Shown here in pieces: positions 7,695-14,931 of a stretch of 64,000 nucleotides of DNA (within the stretch, counting starts at the first letter, position 1; each line of letters begins with the position of its first letter). Position numbers and translations under genes: made by a program. The notes under the pieces were generated by a model. The model was not told the origin of the DNA and searched no databases. It saw nothing but the letters and a program-made list of their open reading frames with translations. This DNA is from Mastigocoleus testarum BC008 (GTDB lineage: Bacteria; Cyanobacteriota; Cyanobacteriia; Cyanobacteriales; Nostocaceae): assembly GCF_001456025.1 (NCBI RefSeq), contig NZ_LMTZ01000096.1:235866-299865 (forward strand), in the 5' to 3' direction.

Positions 7695-10100
7695 ATGTTT
7701 CTGAGACAGCAAAAGCGTTTGAGTCTTCCCAAAAATGTATATCCTGTGGATCCTTGGCGAATTGTAGAGAAACAATACTATCGTTCTTTGACGCCTCGGA
7801 TGGAAACTATATTTTCCATTGGTAACGGTTACCTGGGGATGCGTGGGGTAAGTGATGAAGGGAAACCCGCATTCGAAAATGGTACTTTTATCAATGGTTT
7901 TTATGAAAAATGGCCGATCGTCTACGGGGAAGAAGCTTATGGTTTTGCTAGAACCGGACAAACAATTGTTAATGTCACGGATACTAAAACTATCAGATTG
8001 TATGTGGATGATGAATGCTTCGATCTAGATATAGCTAATTTGCTGTGTTTCGAGCGCATGTTGGACATGAGAACCGGCACCCTGCAACGAGAACTGTTGT
8101 GGGAAACTGCATTAGGGAAGCAAGTCTTGGTTAGATCTACGAGGATTGTATCATACGACTACAAACATTTAGCGGCAATTGCTTATGAAGTAACGGTTCT
8201 GAATGCTGACGCTTCTGTAGTCATTTCTTCCGAAATGCGCAATGAACCTTATAAGCAAGTAAATGAAAGCGATCCTCGAAAAGCAAACGGGTTAAGGGGT
8301 CAAGTTTTAGTACCACAAATTCACCGCGATCGCTTCGCCCATCTCTCACAGGGATATCGCCGTCGAATTGTTCTGAGTCATACAACCCGCAATAGTAAAA
8401 TTAACCTCGCTTGTGGAGTAGAACATAAAATTGAAGTTGGTTCTCCTTATGAGTGTAAGACTGAGTGCGAAGGCAATTTTGCTAGGTTTGTCGTTACTGT
8501 AAATGCGCAAGCAGGAGTAGCAATTAAACTTACAAAGTACATCAGCTACCACACGAGTAATAGCGATATTCTGGAAAATTTATGCTCTCGAGTGGAAAGC
8601 ACTTTAGACAAAGCCGTATCTCTAGGCTGGTCTGGTATTTTATCCAGTCAAAAGCAATACCTAGATGATTTTTGGCGTGGGAGCGATATTCAAATTGAAG
8701 CTAATTTTGATTCCTTAGAAGCTTATTATCAGACAGCAGAATTACAGCAAGTAATTCGTTTTAATTTGTTTCAAATTCTTCAAGCATCTGCAAGAGCAGA
8801 AGAAACTGGTATTCCTGCGAAGGGTCTGAGCGGTCAAGCTTATGAAGGACATTACTTTTGGGATACTGAGATCTATCTACTGCCATTTTTTATTTATACC
8901 GCACCCCATTCGGCAAAAAACCTCCTCAAGTTTCGCTATCGAATGCTCGATGCTGCAAGAAAACGGGCGCAAGAACTCAACCTCAAAGGAGCGTTATTTC
9001 CCTGGAGAACCATTAATGGGGAAGAAGCATCAGCGTATTACCCTGCCGGGACAGCGCAGTATCACATTAATGCTGACATCATTTATGCCCTGAAGAAATA
9101 TGTAGAAGTTACGGGAGATGAAGATTTTCTGTATCGAGAAGGGGCTGAGATGTTGGTGGAAACCGCCAGAATGTGGGTTTCCCTAGGATCTTTTCAAGGT
9201 GAAGACCGCTTTGAAATTCATAATGTCACCGGACCGGATGAATATACTGCTGTGGTTAACAATAATGTTTACACTAATATGATGGCGCGGCTAAATTTGC
9301 AGTATGCAGTTCGCATCATCGAATTACTGTCTGAGAATTATCCCGATTATTTAGCATTTTTGCGAGACAAGACAAAGTTGAGTATGTCTGAAGTTAAAGA
9401 GTGGAAACGAGCAGCAGATCGAATGTACATTCCTTTTGAGGAAGAAATGGGTATTCACTCGCAAGATGACAGCTTCCTCAGCAAGAAATTCTGGGATTTT
9501 GACAACACTCCCGCTGATAAATATCCTTTGCTGTTACATTTTCACCCTTTAGAAATTTATCGCCATCAAGTGATTAAACAAGCAGACTTGGTGTTAGCGA
9601 TGTTTTTGTTAGGTTCGGAGTTTTCCTTGCAAAGCAAGAAACACAATTTTGATTACTACGATCCTTTGACCACGGGTGATTCTTCTTTATCGGCTGCGGT
9701 TCAAGGTATCATGGCTTTTGAGTTGGGATATCTAGAAAAAGCTTGGCAGTACTTTGACAGTGGCGTATTTATCGACCTTCACGATGTTGCTGGTAACACC
9801 AAAGATGGTTGTCACATGGCTGGGATGGGCGGTTCTTGGATGTTAATGGTTTATGGTATCGCCGGGATGAGAGATGAAGATGGTATTTTATCTTTCGACC
9901 CCAAGTTACCTCACGACATTCAAAGTTTGCGTTTTGCTCTCAAAATTGGCGATGGCATTTTGCGGGTTGATATTAAGAAAAATTCCACCACTTATTTACT
10001 AGAGCAGGGTTCGGAATTAGTTCTTTATCACCAGAAACAAGGAGTTAATTTAACTGCAGATATTCCTTTGATGGTCGTTAATTCAAATGTTCGTGCTTAA
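7695..10100 (+). CDS. Glycoside hydrolase family 65 disaccharide phosphorylase (kojibiose/maltose/trehalose phosphorylase-type)
   Basis: GH65 enzymes phosphorolyse alpha-linked glucose disaccharides to beta-glucose 1-phosphate and a sugar. The ~801-residue protein shows the N-terminal beta-sandwich (about 1-290), a linker, the (alpha/alpha)6 catalytic domain, and a C-terminal jelly roll. The catalytic acid lies in HNVTGPDEYTAVVNNN; GHYFWDTEIYLLPF and TTGDSSLSAAVQGI are further family blocks, the latter contributing to phosphate binding. The ATG at 7695 is chosen over an in-frame TTG at 7686 because ACGGAG at 7679-7684 is well spaced for the ATG. Substrate specificity cannot be decided by eye. 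A beta-phosphoglucomutase gene, often a neighbour, is absent here. Confidence 0.92.
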   Translation: MFLRQQKRLSLPKNVYPVDPWRIVEKQYYRSLTPRMETIFSIGNGYLGMRGVSDEGKPAFENGTFINGFYEKWPIVYGEEAYGFARTGQTIVNVTDTKTIRLYVDDECFDLDIANLLCFERMLDMRTGTLQRELLWETALGKQVLVRSTRIVSYDYKHLAAIAYEVTVLNADASVVISSEMRNEPYKQVNESDPRKANGLRGQVLVPQIHRDRFAHLSQGYRRRIVLSHTTRNSKINLACGVEHKIEVGSPYECKTECEGNFARFVVTVNAQAGVAIKLTKYISYHTSNSDILENLCSRVESTLDKAVSLGWSGILSSQKQYLDDFWRGSDIQIEANFDSLEAYYQTAELQQVIRFNLFQILQASARAEETGIPAKGLSGQAYEGHYFWDTEIYLLPFFIYTAPHSAKNLLKFRYRMLDAARKRAQELNLKGALFPWRTINGEEASAYYPAGTAQYHINADIIYALKKYVEVTGDEDFLYREGAEMLVETARMWVSLGSFQGEDRFEIHNVTGPDEYTAVVNNNVYTNMMARLNLQYAVRIIELLSENYPDYLAFLRDKTKLSMSEVKEWKRAADRMYIPFEEEMGIHSQDDSFLSKKFWDFDNTPADKYPLLLHFHPLEIYRHQVIKQADLVLAMFLLGSEFSLQSKKHNFDYYDPLTTGDSSLSAAVQGIMAFELGYLEKAWQYFDSGVFIDLHDVAGNTKDGCHMAGMGGSWMLMVYGIAGMRDEDGILSFDPKLPHDIQSLRFALKIGDGILRVDIKKNSTTYLLEQGSELVLYHQKQGVNLTADIPLMVVNSNVRA

Positions 10101-10179
10101 TAGGCGTCGGTTATTTTGAGTGCAGATCGGTTTTTTTGGACGCAAGTTAAGTTGATTTGGACACAGGTTGAGTTTGTTC

Positions 10180-10199
10180 GGGCGCACCGATGTGCGCCC
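10180..10199. repeat. GC-rich hairpin repeat, copy 2
   Basis: The arms GGGCGCAC and GTGCGCCC (8 bp, perfect) flank the loop CGAT, followed by CCTACAGGTTAT. It lies about 80 bp after the GH65 stop codon, in the spacer between that gene and the convergent NACHT gene. It could act as a bidirectional terminator-like structure, but there is no clear T-run, and the dispersed copies point to a repeat family. Confidence 0.8.
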
Positions 10200-10297
10200 C
10201 TACAGGTTATAAATTATGGTATTAATTATTTTTAAATTATTTTTTTGGAAATTCGTTATGCTTTATGGTGGTGCGTTACGCTGTCGCTAACGGCAGC

Positions 10298-12991
10298 CTA
10301 CAATTCTAATTCAAAATTTTTATCGAATTGATTTTTTACTTGCTCGAAGGGTAAAAACAAGGTTGATTCAATTTCTTCTCTGACATCACGGGTGACATAG
10401 CCATTTTCTAAGCAGTCTAATAGTAGCTTATTGGCATCAAGGTACTGTTCCAAACTTTTCTCTTGCTCTTGAGTGAACTCCCAGTCATGTCCAATATCAC
10501 GATACTTAATCATTACATTTCTCAAGTGATTTGACCAAGATTCACCATTTTCGAGCCACCACTGCTTAATCATTTCTGGTTCGCTATCTTCCTTGGGCAG
10601 TTGCATTTTCAAGTTTTGTAACTCCTGCTTCATTTCTGGAGCAATATAAAGATTCAGGTCTAAGCTGAGGTATAAGCTAAGGTCGAGAATGATATCACAA
10701 TCGAGGTCTAAGGTGAGGTTGAAGTATTCGCTAAGATTGATGATGAGGTTTAAGAACAGGTCGAGAATGATTTCGAGGCTGAGATTAAGGCTGAGGTATT
10801 GGCTGAAGTTGAACTTGAGATCTCGGCTGAGGTCTTGGTTGAGGTCTAAACTTAGGTCTAGGATGAAGTTGAGTTTGAGGTCTCGACTGAAGTATCGACT
10901 GAGATTTTGGATAAGGTCTCGGTTGGATTCTAGACTAAGATCTGCACTGAGGTATCGGTTGAGGATAATGTAAAAAAAGATTGGGATTGTAGCTTTTTTG
11001 TAGCTTGTTTCCAAAGAGTTAGCTTTGCTATTGGCCCAGGTGAGAAATTTCTGTAGCTTCTTGTCTTTTGCTAGCAGTCTATCTACTTGCTGTTTCATCA
11101 GTGTTAACAGTTCATCTACATTGGATAGCATCCCCGCTGTGAGTAAAAAAACTTCCCGCCAGCGTGTTTCTGTAATATGCTTCACCAAATCTGCTAGTTT
11201 TTGCTCACTAACAATTTTTTCGGCGGTAAAGTATTCCTGAAAAGTCAAATGAGAAAACGAGTAGATACTTTTTGCACGTTCTACCAGCAGTCCGTGGTGA
11301 GCTTCGATGGATTTTAAAACTGCTTCACTATCAAGATGCAACTTTTCAGTATCAGCGGGTGTATCTGGTAAGTTACTGATGTAATTAGCGATGTGATTTT
11401 CTACAATTTCTCGCTTGAAAAAATAATGCTTTTCCCTAAAAGTACTAAAAGCAACCTGACTGAGCAAATCTTCCTTGCGTTTTACAGAAAGTTGTTTGTA
11501 GACTTGTTGTCGTTTAATTCCGCGTTTATCATCCCATTTTCGCAGTAGAGTTTGAGTTGCTCGTTTGTACAGTTCAGCACGGTCAGCAGGAAAACTTCTC
11601 GCATCTTCAAATTCTAGACAAAGAAGAGTTAACAGCAAAGGATTGGTTGCTAATTCTCTGATTTGAGGATTATCTTTCAACTGCTGAATGAAATCATCAG
11701 CGTACTGATCCAATTTTTTTATCTGAAACCAAGATTTAGCAAAATTGTTAATTTGCTCGTCTTTAAAATCAGCTACTTCCACCTCAGTAAATTGCTCAAA
11801 AGTGTACTCTCTAGAAGCAATACGACAGGTAATGACAAATTGGTGAGGGCTAAATTCTTGGTAAAAATCTTGAATTTCTTTAATGTACTGAGATTTTTTA
11901 ATGTACCAAGATTGGTTATATTTTTGAGAAAATGATTGGTTATATTTTTGGGAAAATGATTGGTTATATTTTTGGGAAAACTTTTGAATTTTTTTGATGT
12001 ATTGAGGCTGGCTAAATTCTTGGGAGAAATTTCGAATTTCTTTGATAGTGCGCTCGCTATCTTCTTCTCGAACTTCATCTAAACCATCTAGTAAAATCAA
12101 TAATCGACCTGCTTTTAATAGCTGCTCTAATTGGGCTTGAGCTTCTGTCAACCCACACTTATCTAACCACTGAGAAATATAATCAAGCAAACTAGGTTTA
12201 TCTTTTGTTTCTGCAAATTGTTTGAGAGGAATAAATACAGGGACACAATTTTTTATAAATTCTCCTTTACTGCACTCGATTGCTAGGTATTTGAGAAAGG
12301 TTGTTTTTCCTGCTCCCGGCTTACCAAGTACCATCAGTTTATTATATTTACGTACCACCTCCAATCCTTCTAATCCCTTCTCTTCTACCCGACTTAAGCC
12401 AAAGCGGTCAAAAGTTTCTGAATCATCACCTGCAAGCTTTGTGAAGTCAATTCTTCTACGTCCAGTGATTTTCTCTAGGATATTGAGTTGAGTGTAAATA
12501 CTTCCTAACTTAATTGGCTGAGTCATATCTAAAACTCGCATGGTACCGCAAGATTCTTCAATATCGCCCTGTACCTGTTGCCGTATACCCTGCACTAGTT
12601 CTCGTATATTATGTTTTAGAGTCTTGATTTGTATGTAAATACTGCTTAAGTCAATTTGCAGAATCATATTCGACTCGGGATTTTGGGATCCTTGAATGTA
12701 GGGATCTATCTTTTGAAATATATCCTTCGCCAGACTATCAATTCGCGAGCAATTATTTTGTTCTTCCTCTGATGGAGGTTCAAATGTTTCTTCCCTGTTC
12801 AGATTGAGTCGCTTGCAAATTTCTTCAAAGACGTAGCGCTCTACAGTTTTACCGTTGAAAAATTTGCTGATAGTTGAGCGACTTATTTCCAAAGTTTCTC
12901 CCAGAGCTTTTTGAGTTAGCCCATTACGGAGCAAAGCTTTTTTTGCTGCTTCGATTCCTTTTTTCGATGCTTTGAGTGAACCTCTACCCAT
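10298..12991 (-). CDS. HTH-NACHT STAND-type NTPase (bacterial NLR-like protein)
   Basis: The 897-residue protein starts with a helix-turn-helix segment (about residues 15-65, LTQKALGETLEISRSTISKF), followed by a linker and a NACHT ATPase. Walker A is GKPGAGKTT at 223-231; Walker B is LLILLDGLDEV at about 297-307; a sensor-like FVITCR follows at about 385. The C-terminal half is helical, with an L/D/S/N-rich repetitive stretch at roughly residues 690-800. Related cyanobacterial proteins carry NACHT C-terminal helical domains, and bacterial NACHT proteins include antiphage effectors. Between Walker B and the sensor lies a threefold repeat of FSQKYNQS (residues 338-361), coded by three 24-bp units. 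It is a single gene, divergent from the small gene at 13183. A defence role is inference. Confidence 0.9.
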   Translation of the reverse strand: MGRGSLKASKKGIEAAKKALLRNGLTQKALGETLEISRSTISKFFNGKTVERYVFEEICKRLNLNREETFEPPSEEEQNNCSRIDSLAKDIFQKIDPYIQGSQNPESNMILQIDLSSIYIQIKTLKHNIRELVQGIRQQVQGDIEESCGTMRVLDMTQPIKLGSIYTQLNILEKITGRRRIDFTKLAGDDSETFDRFGLSRVEEKGLEGLEVVRKYNKLMVLGKPGAGKTTFLKYLAIECSKGEFIKNCVPVFIPLKQFAETKDKPSLLDYISQWLDKCGLTEAQAQLEQLLKAGRLLILLDGLDEVREEDSERTIKEIRNFSQEFSQPQYIKKIQKFSQKYNQSFSQKYNQSFSQKYNQSWYIKKSQYIKEIQDFYQEFSPHQFVITCRIASREYTFEQFTEVEVADFKDEQINNFAKSWFQIKKLDQYADDFIQQLKDNPQIRELATNPLLLTLLCLEFEDARSFPADRAELYKRATQTLLRKWDDKRGIKRQQVYKQLSVKRKEDLLSQVAFSTFREKHYFFKREIVENHIANYISNLPDTPADTEKLHLDSEAVLKSIEAHHGLLVERAKSIYSFSHLTFQEYFTAEKIVSEQKLADLVKHITETRWREVFLLTAGMLSNVDELLTLMKQQVDRLLAKDKKLQKFLTWANSKANSLETSYKKATIPIFFYIILNRYLSADLSLESNRDLIQNLSRYFSRDLKLNFILDLSLDLNQDLSRDLKFNFSQYLSLNLSLEIILDLFLNLIINLSEYFNLTLDLDCDIILDLSLYLSLDLNLYIAPEMKQELQNLKMQLPKEDSEPEMIKQWWLENGESWSNHLRNVMIKYRDIGHDWEFTQEQEKSLEQYLDANKLLLDCLENGYVTRDVREEIESTLFLPFEQVKNQFDKNFELEL
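11911..11982. repeat. Three 24-bp in-frame tandem repeats inside the NACHT gene
   Basis: The units at 11911-11934, 11935-11958 and 11959-11982 differ at only a few bases and encode FSQKYNQS three times in the NACHT protein. Near-identity implies recent expansion. They sit in the ATPase domain between Walker B and the sensor-like arginine segment, where length variation would be unusual. Confidence 0.85.
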
Positions 12992-13053
12992 GAACTCAAC
13001 GAATAATTCTCTGAGTATATTTTAACCAGCTCTAACCCAAACCATATACAACT

Positions 13054-13144
13054 TTCACGCAACTCATACAGTCATACATAAAGTCATAAGTTCACAAAGA
13101 CATTCGCCGACAAAACTTCAGACATGTGGCTGTCAATATAAATA
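13054..13144 (+). promoter_or_regulatory. Duplicated leader/promoter region, copy 1 (before the Cys-rich small gene)
   Basis: This ~90 bp stretch aligns colinearly with 13619-13708. Shared blocks include AACTCATACA, TCATAAAGTC, AGACAT, CCGACAA and CTGTCAAKATAAA, with identity near 75-80% by eye. Each copy ends 35-40 bp before the start codon of a different gene. A duplicated regulatory region is the simplest reading; promoter elements are not proven. Confidence 0.6.
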
Positions 13145-13182
13145 TGTTGAGAAAAATTCAATAAAAATTTAGGATGCAAAAT

Positions 13183-13431
13183 ATGATTTCAAATCGTAAT
13201 AGTCAATACGATCAATATCAATGCCCATTTGTTGCAAACCCTTCTGACCCACATCATTACGCTTGTCCTAAATGTGAAAAGGATTACTATTTTCCCAAAC
13301 ATCGATTTCCTTCTATTCTACTTTTATGGGTATTAATTGTTGCAATTCTGCTGTTAGTGCATAACCCTAATTCAGAAATTGAATCACCCGAAATTAAACC
13401 CACTTCCCAAGAGGTAAATTTAAAACGTTAG
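13183..13431 (+). CDS. Small Cys-rich single-pass membrane protein, unknown function
   Basis: I do not recognise this 82-residue protein. It has an N-terminal Cys/His cluster (CPF at about residue 14, then HHYACPKCEKDYYFP) that resembles a small zinc ribbon, followed by a basic segment, a single membrane helix (PSILLLWVLIVAILLLV), and a polar tail. The ATG at 13183 is preferred over the ATG at 13174 because AGG at 13171-13173 is correctly spaced for the second one. It stands between a NACHT gene (divergent) and a Ser/Thr kinase (same direction) and shares its upstream leader sequence with the kinase, so the two may be co-regulated. Confidence 0.6.
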   Translation: MISNRNSQYDQYQCPFVANPSDPHHYACPKCEKDYYFPKHRFPSILLLWVLIVAILLLVHNPNSEIESPEIKPTSQEVNLKR

Positions 13432-13480
13432 TTAATGGAGAAATTTCTAAAAAATAAATCACACCATATTTTATCCGTAG

Positions 13481-13500
13481 GGGCGCACCGACGTGCGCCC
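13481..13500. repeat. GC-rich hairpin repeat, copy 3
   Basis: The arms GGGCGCAC and GTGCGCCC (8 bp, perfect) flank the loop CGAC, preceded by CCGTAG. It lies 50 bp downstream of the small Cys-rich gene. Orientation is opposite to copies 1 and 2, because the flanking CTAC block is found on the left as GTAG. Confidence 0.8.
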
Positions 13501-13618
13501 TAATTATTTTTTGTCATAAATTATTTTTTGAGTCTAATTATTAGAACTTATATTTTTTGACTCAACAGTCCATAATTTAAGTCCCTAATTTAGGAACTTA
13601 ACTACTCCAATACCAAGT

Positions 13619-13708
13619 TACACATAACTCATACATTCATTCATAAAGTCGTAACTCCTTACAGACATGCTCCGACAAGAATTAAGACGTGTAACTGTCA
13701 AGATAAAA
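13619..13708 (+). promoter_or_regulatory. Duplicated leader/promoter region, copy 2 (before the Ser/Thr kinase)
   Basis: This is the second copy of the ~90 bp leader described at 13054-13144, ending 34 bp before the GTG start of the kinase. The two copies differ by scattered substitutions and one- or two-base indels, so the duplication is not recent or has been kept under selection. Confidence 0.6.
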
Positions 13709-13742
13709 GTTAGCTTATTCAGGCTTCCGGGGGAGTAAAGCT

Positions 13743-14828
13743 GTGTGCAACAAAATACTTAATAAACGATACAAAATAGTCAGAAAATTAGGAGAAGGTG
13801 GATTTGGAGAAACATTTATCGCCCAAGATACCCACTTACCTAGTAAACCTCAATGCGTTATTAAAAAACTAAAAACTCAATCAACAGACTCATTCACTTT
13901 AGAAACAGCTAAACGTTTATTTGATACGGAAGCTAAAGTTTTAGAGAAATTAGGTAAGCACAAGCAAATTCCACAATTATTATCTTACTTTGAAGAAAAT
14001 CGAGAATTTTATCTTGTCCAAGAATTGATCGTTGGTCACGAACTAAATAAAGAACTGACTGCTGGAGAAAAAAAGAAGGAGCAACAAGTAATTGCTTTAT
14101 TAATTGAGATTTTAGAAATATTGACCTTTGTTCACGATCAAAAAGTCATTCACCGCGACATTAAACCTAGTAATATTCTCAGGAGAAATAAAGATAGCAA
14201 ACTAGTTTTAATTGACTTTGGTGCTGTTAAACAAGTAAGTACCCAAAGATTGAATTCCCAAAGATTTAACTCCCAATCAACTGTTATTATACGTACTCTT
14301 GGGTACACTGCACCAGAACAAGAAAAAGGTGTTCCCCAATTCAGTAGTGATATTTATGCTGTGGGAATGATTGCGATTCAAGCATTAACTGGACGTCATC
14401 CCAAAGAAATAGATGAAGATATCCACGAAATCATTCGCAATGAAGCGCAAGTTAGCCCCCAATTCGCACAATTTTTAGATAATATGGTTTGCTCTGACTG
14501 TGCTCGGCGTTTTTATTCTGCTACAGATGCATTAGAAGCTTTGAGAAACTTAGGTCAGCCAACTCAACTCACAGAAACAGCAACATTACCTCCCTCTAAA
14601 TGCAAGAAAATATCAAATTCTAATAGTTTTGGGAATATTCAACATAAAAGTATATTTATTAAATCACTCACGATCGCATTTGCATGTGCTGGATTTTTCA
14701 TCACAGTATACATTTCCATGCTCGTGACGATATACATACGTAAATCAAATATCAATCAATATGGCTTAGAACAAGGTAATACATATCATGCTGAATTAAA
14801 GATAAATGAATCAAATGATGAAAATTAA
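13743..14828 (+). CDS. Hanks-type serine/threonine protein kinase with C-terminal membrane helix
   Basis: The 361-residue protein is a eukaryotic-like kinase. The glycine loop LGEGGFGETF is at residues 16-25, the catalytic loop is VIHRDIKPSN (about residue 140), the DFG motif is LIDFGAVKQV, and the APE-like motif is APEQEKG. After the kinase domain (ending near residue 275) comes a polar linker and one membrane helix (about 305-330), then a short tail of ~30 residues that would be outside the cytoplasm. The start is a GTG at 13743 with GGGGGAG about 8 bases upstream. Unlike many cyanobacterial kinases it has no large sensor domain. Substrates are unknown; the genomic partners are the small membrane protein upstream and the NACHT gene. 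Confidence 0.92.
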   Translation: MCNKILNKRYKIVRKLGEGGFGETFIAQDTHLPSKPQCVIKKLKTQSTDSFTLETAKRLFDTEAKVLEKLGKHKQIPQLLSYFEENREFYLVQELIVGHELNKELTAGEKKKEQQVIALLIEILEILTFVHDQKVIHRDIKPSNILRRNKDSKLVLIDFGAVKQVSTQRLNSQRFNSQSTVIIRTLGYTAPEQEKGVPQFSSDIYAVGMIAIQALTGRHPKEIDEDIHEIIRNEAQVSPQFAQFLDNMVCSDCARRFYSATDALEALRNLGQPTQLTETATLPPSKCKKISNSNSFGNIQHKSIFIKSLTIAFACAGFFITVYISMLVTIYIRKSNINQYGLEQGNTYHAELKINESNDEN

Positions 14829-14831
14829 GGC

Positions 14832-14914
14832 TTGTAGTTGCGCTATATCTTGGTGGACAAGCAATACCTAGGGTATACGCTAGCGATGCTAATAGCGCTA
14901 AAGCGCAACTACAA
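14832..14914. repeat. 83-bp element bounded by perfect 13-bp inverted repeats
   Basis: TTGTAGTTGCGCT at 14832-14844 is the exact reverse complement of AGCGCAACTACAA at 14902-14914. The interior contains further small palindromes around TAGCGC. It begins 4 bp after the kinase stop and lies between two convergent genes, so it could fold into a transcription-terminating structure for both, or be a MITE-like insertion. Confidence 0.7.
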
Positions 14915-14931
14915 ACACAAACACATTACCT

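Noticed and set aside
10689..10973. 94-codon Arg/Leu/Ser-rich frame opposite the NACHT gene
   Set aside because: The composition comes from the repeat-coded C-terminal stretch of the NACHT protein read on the other strand.
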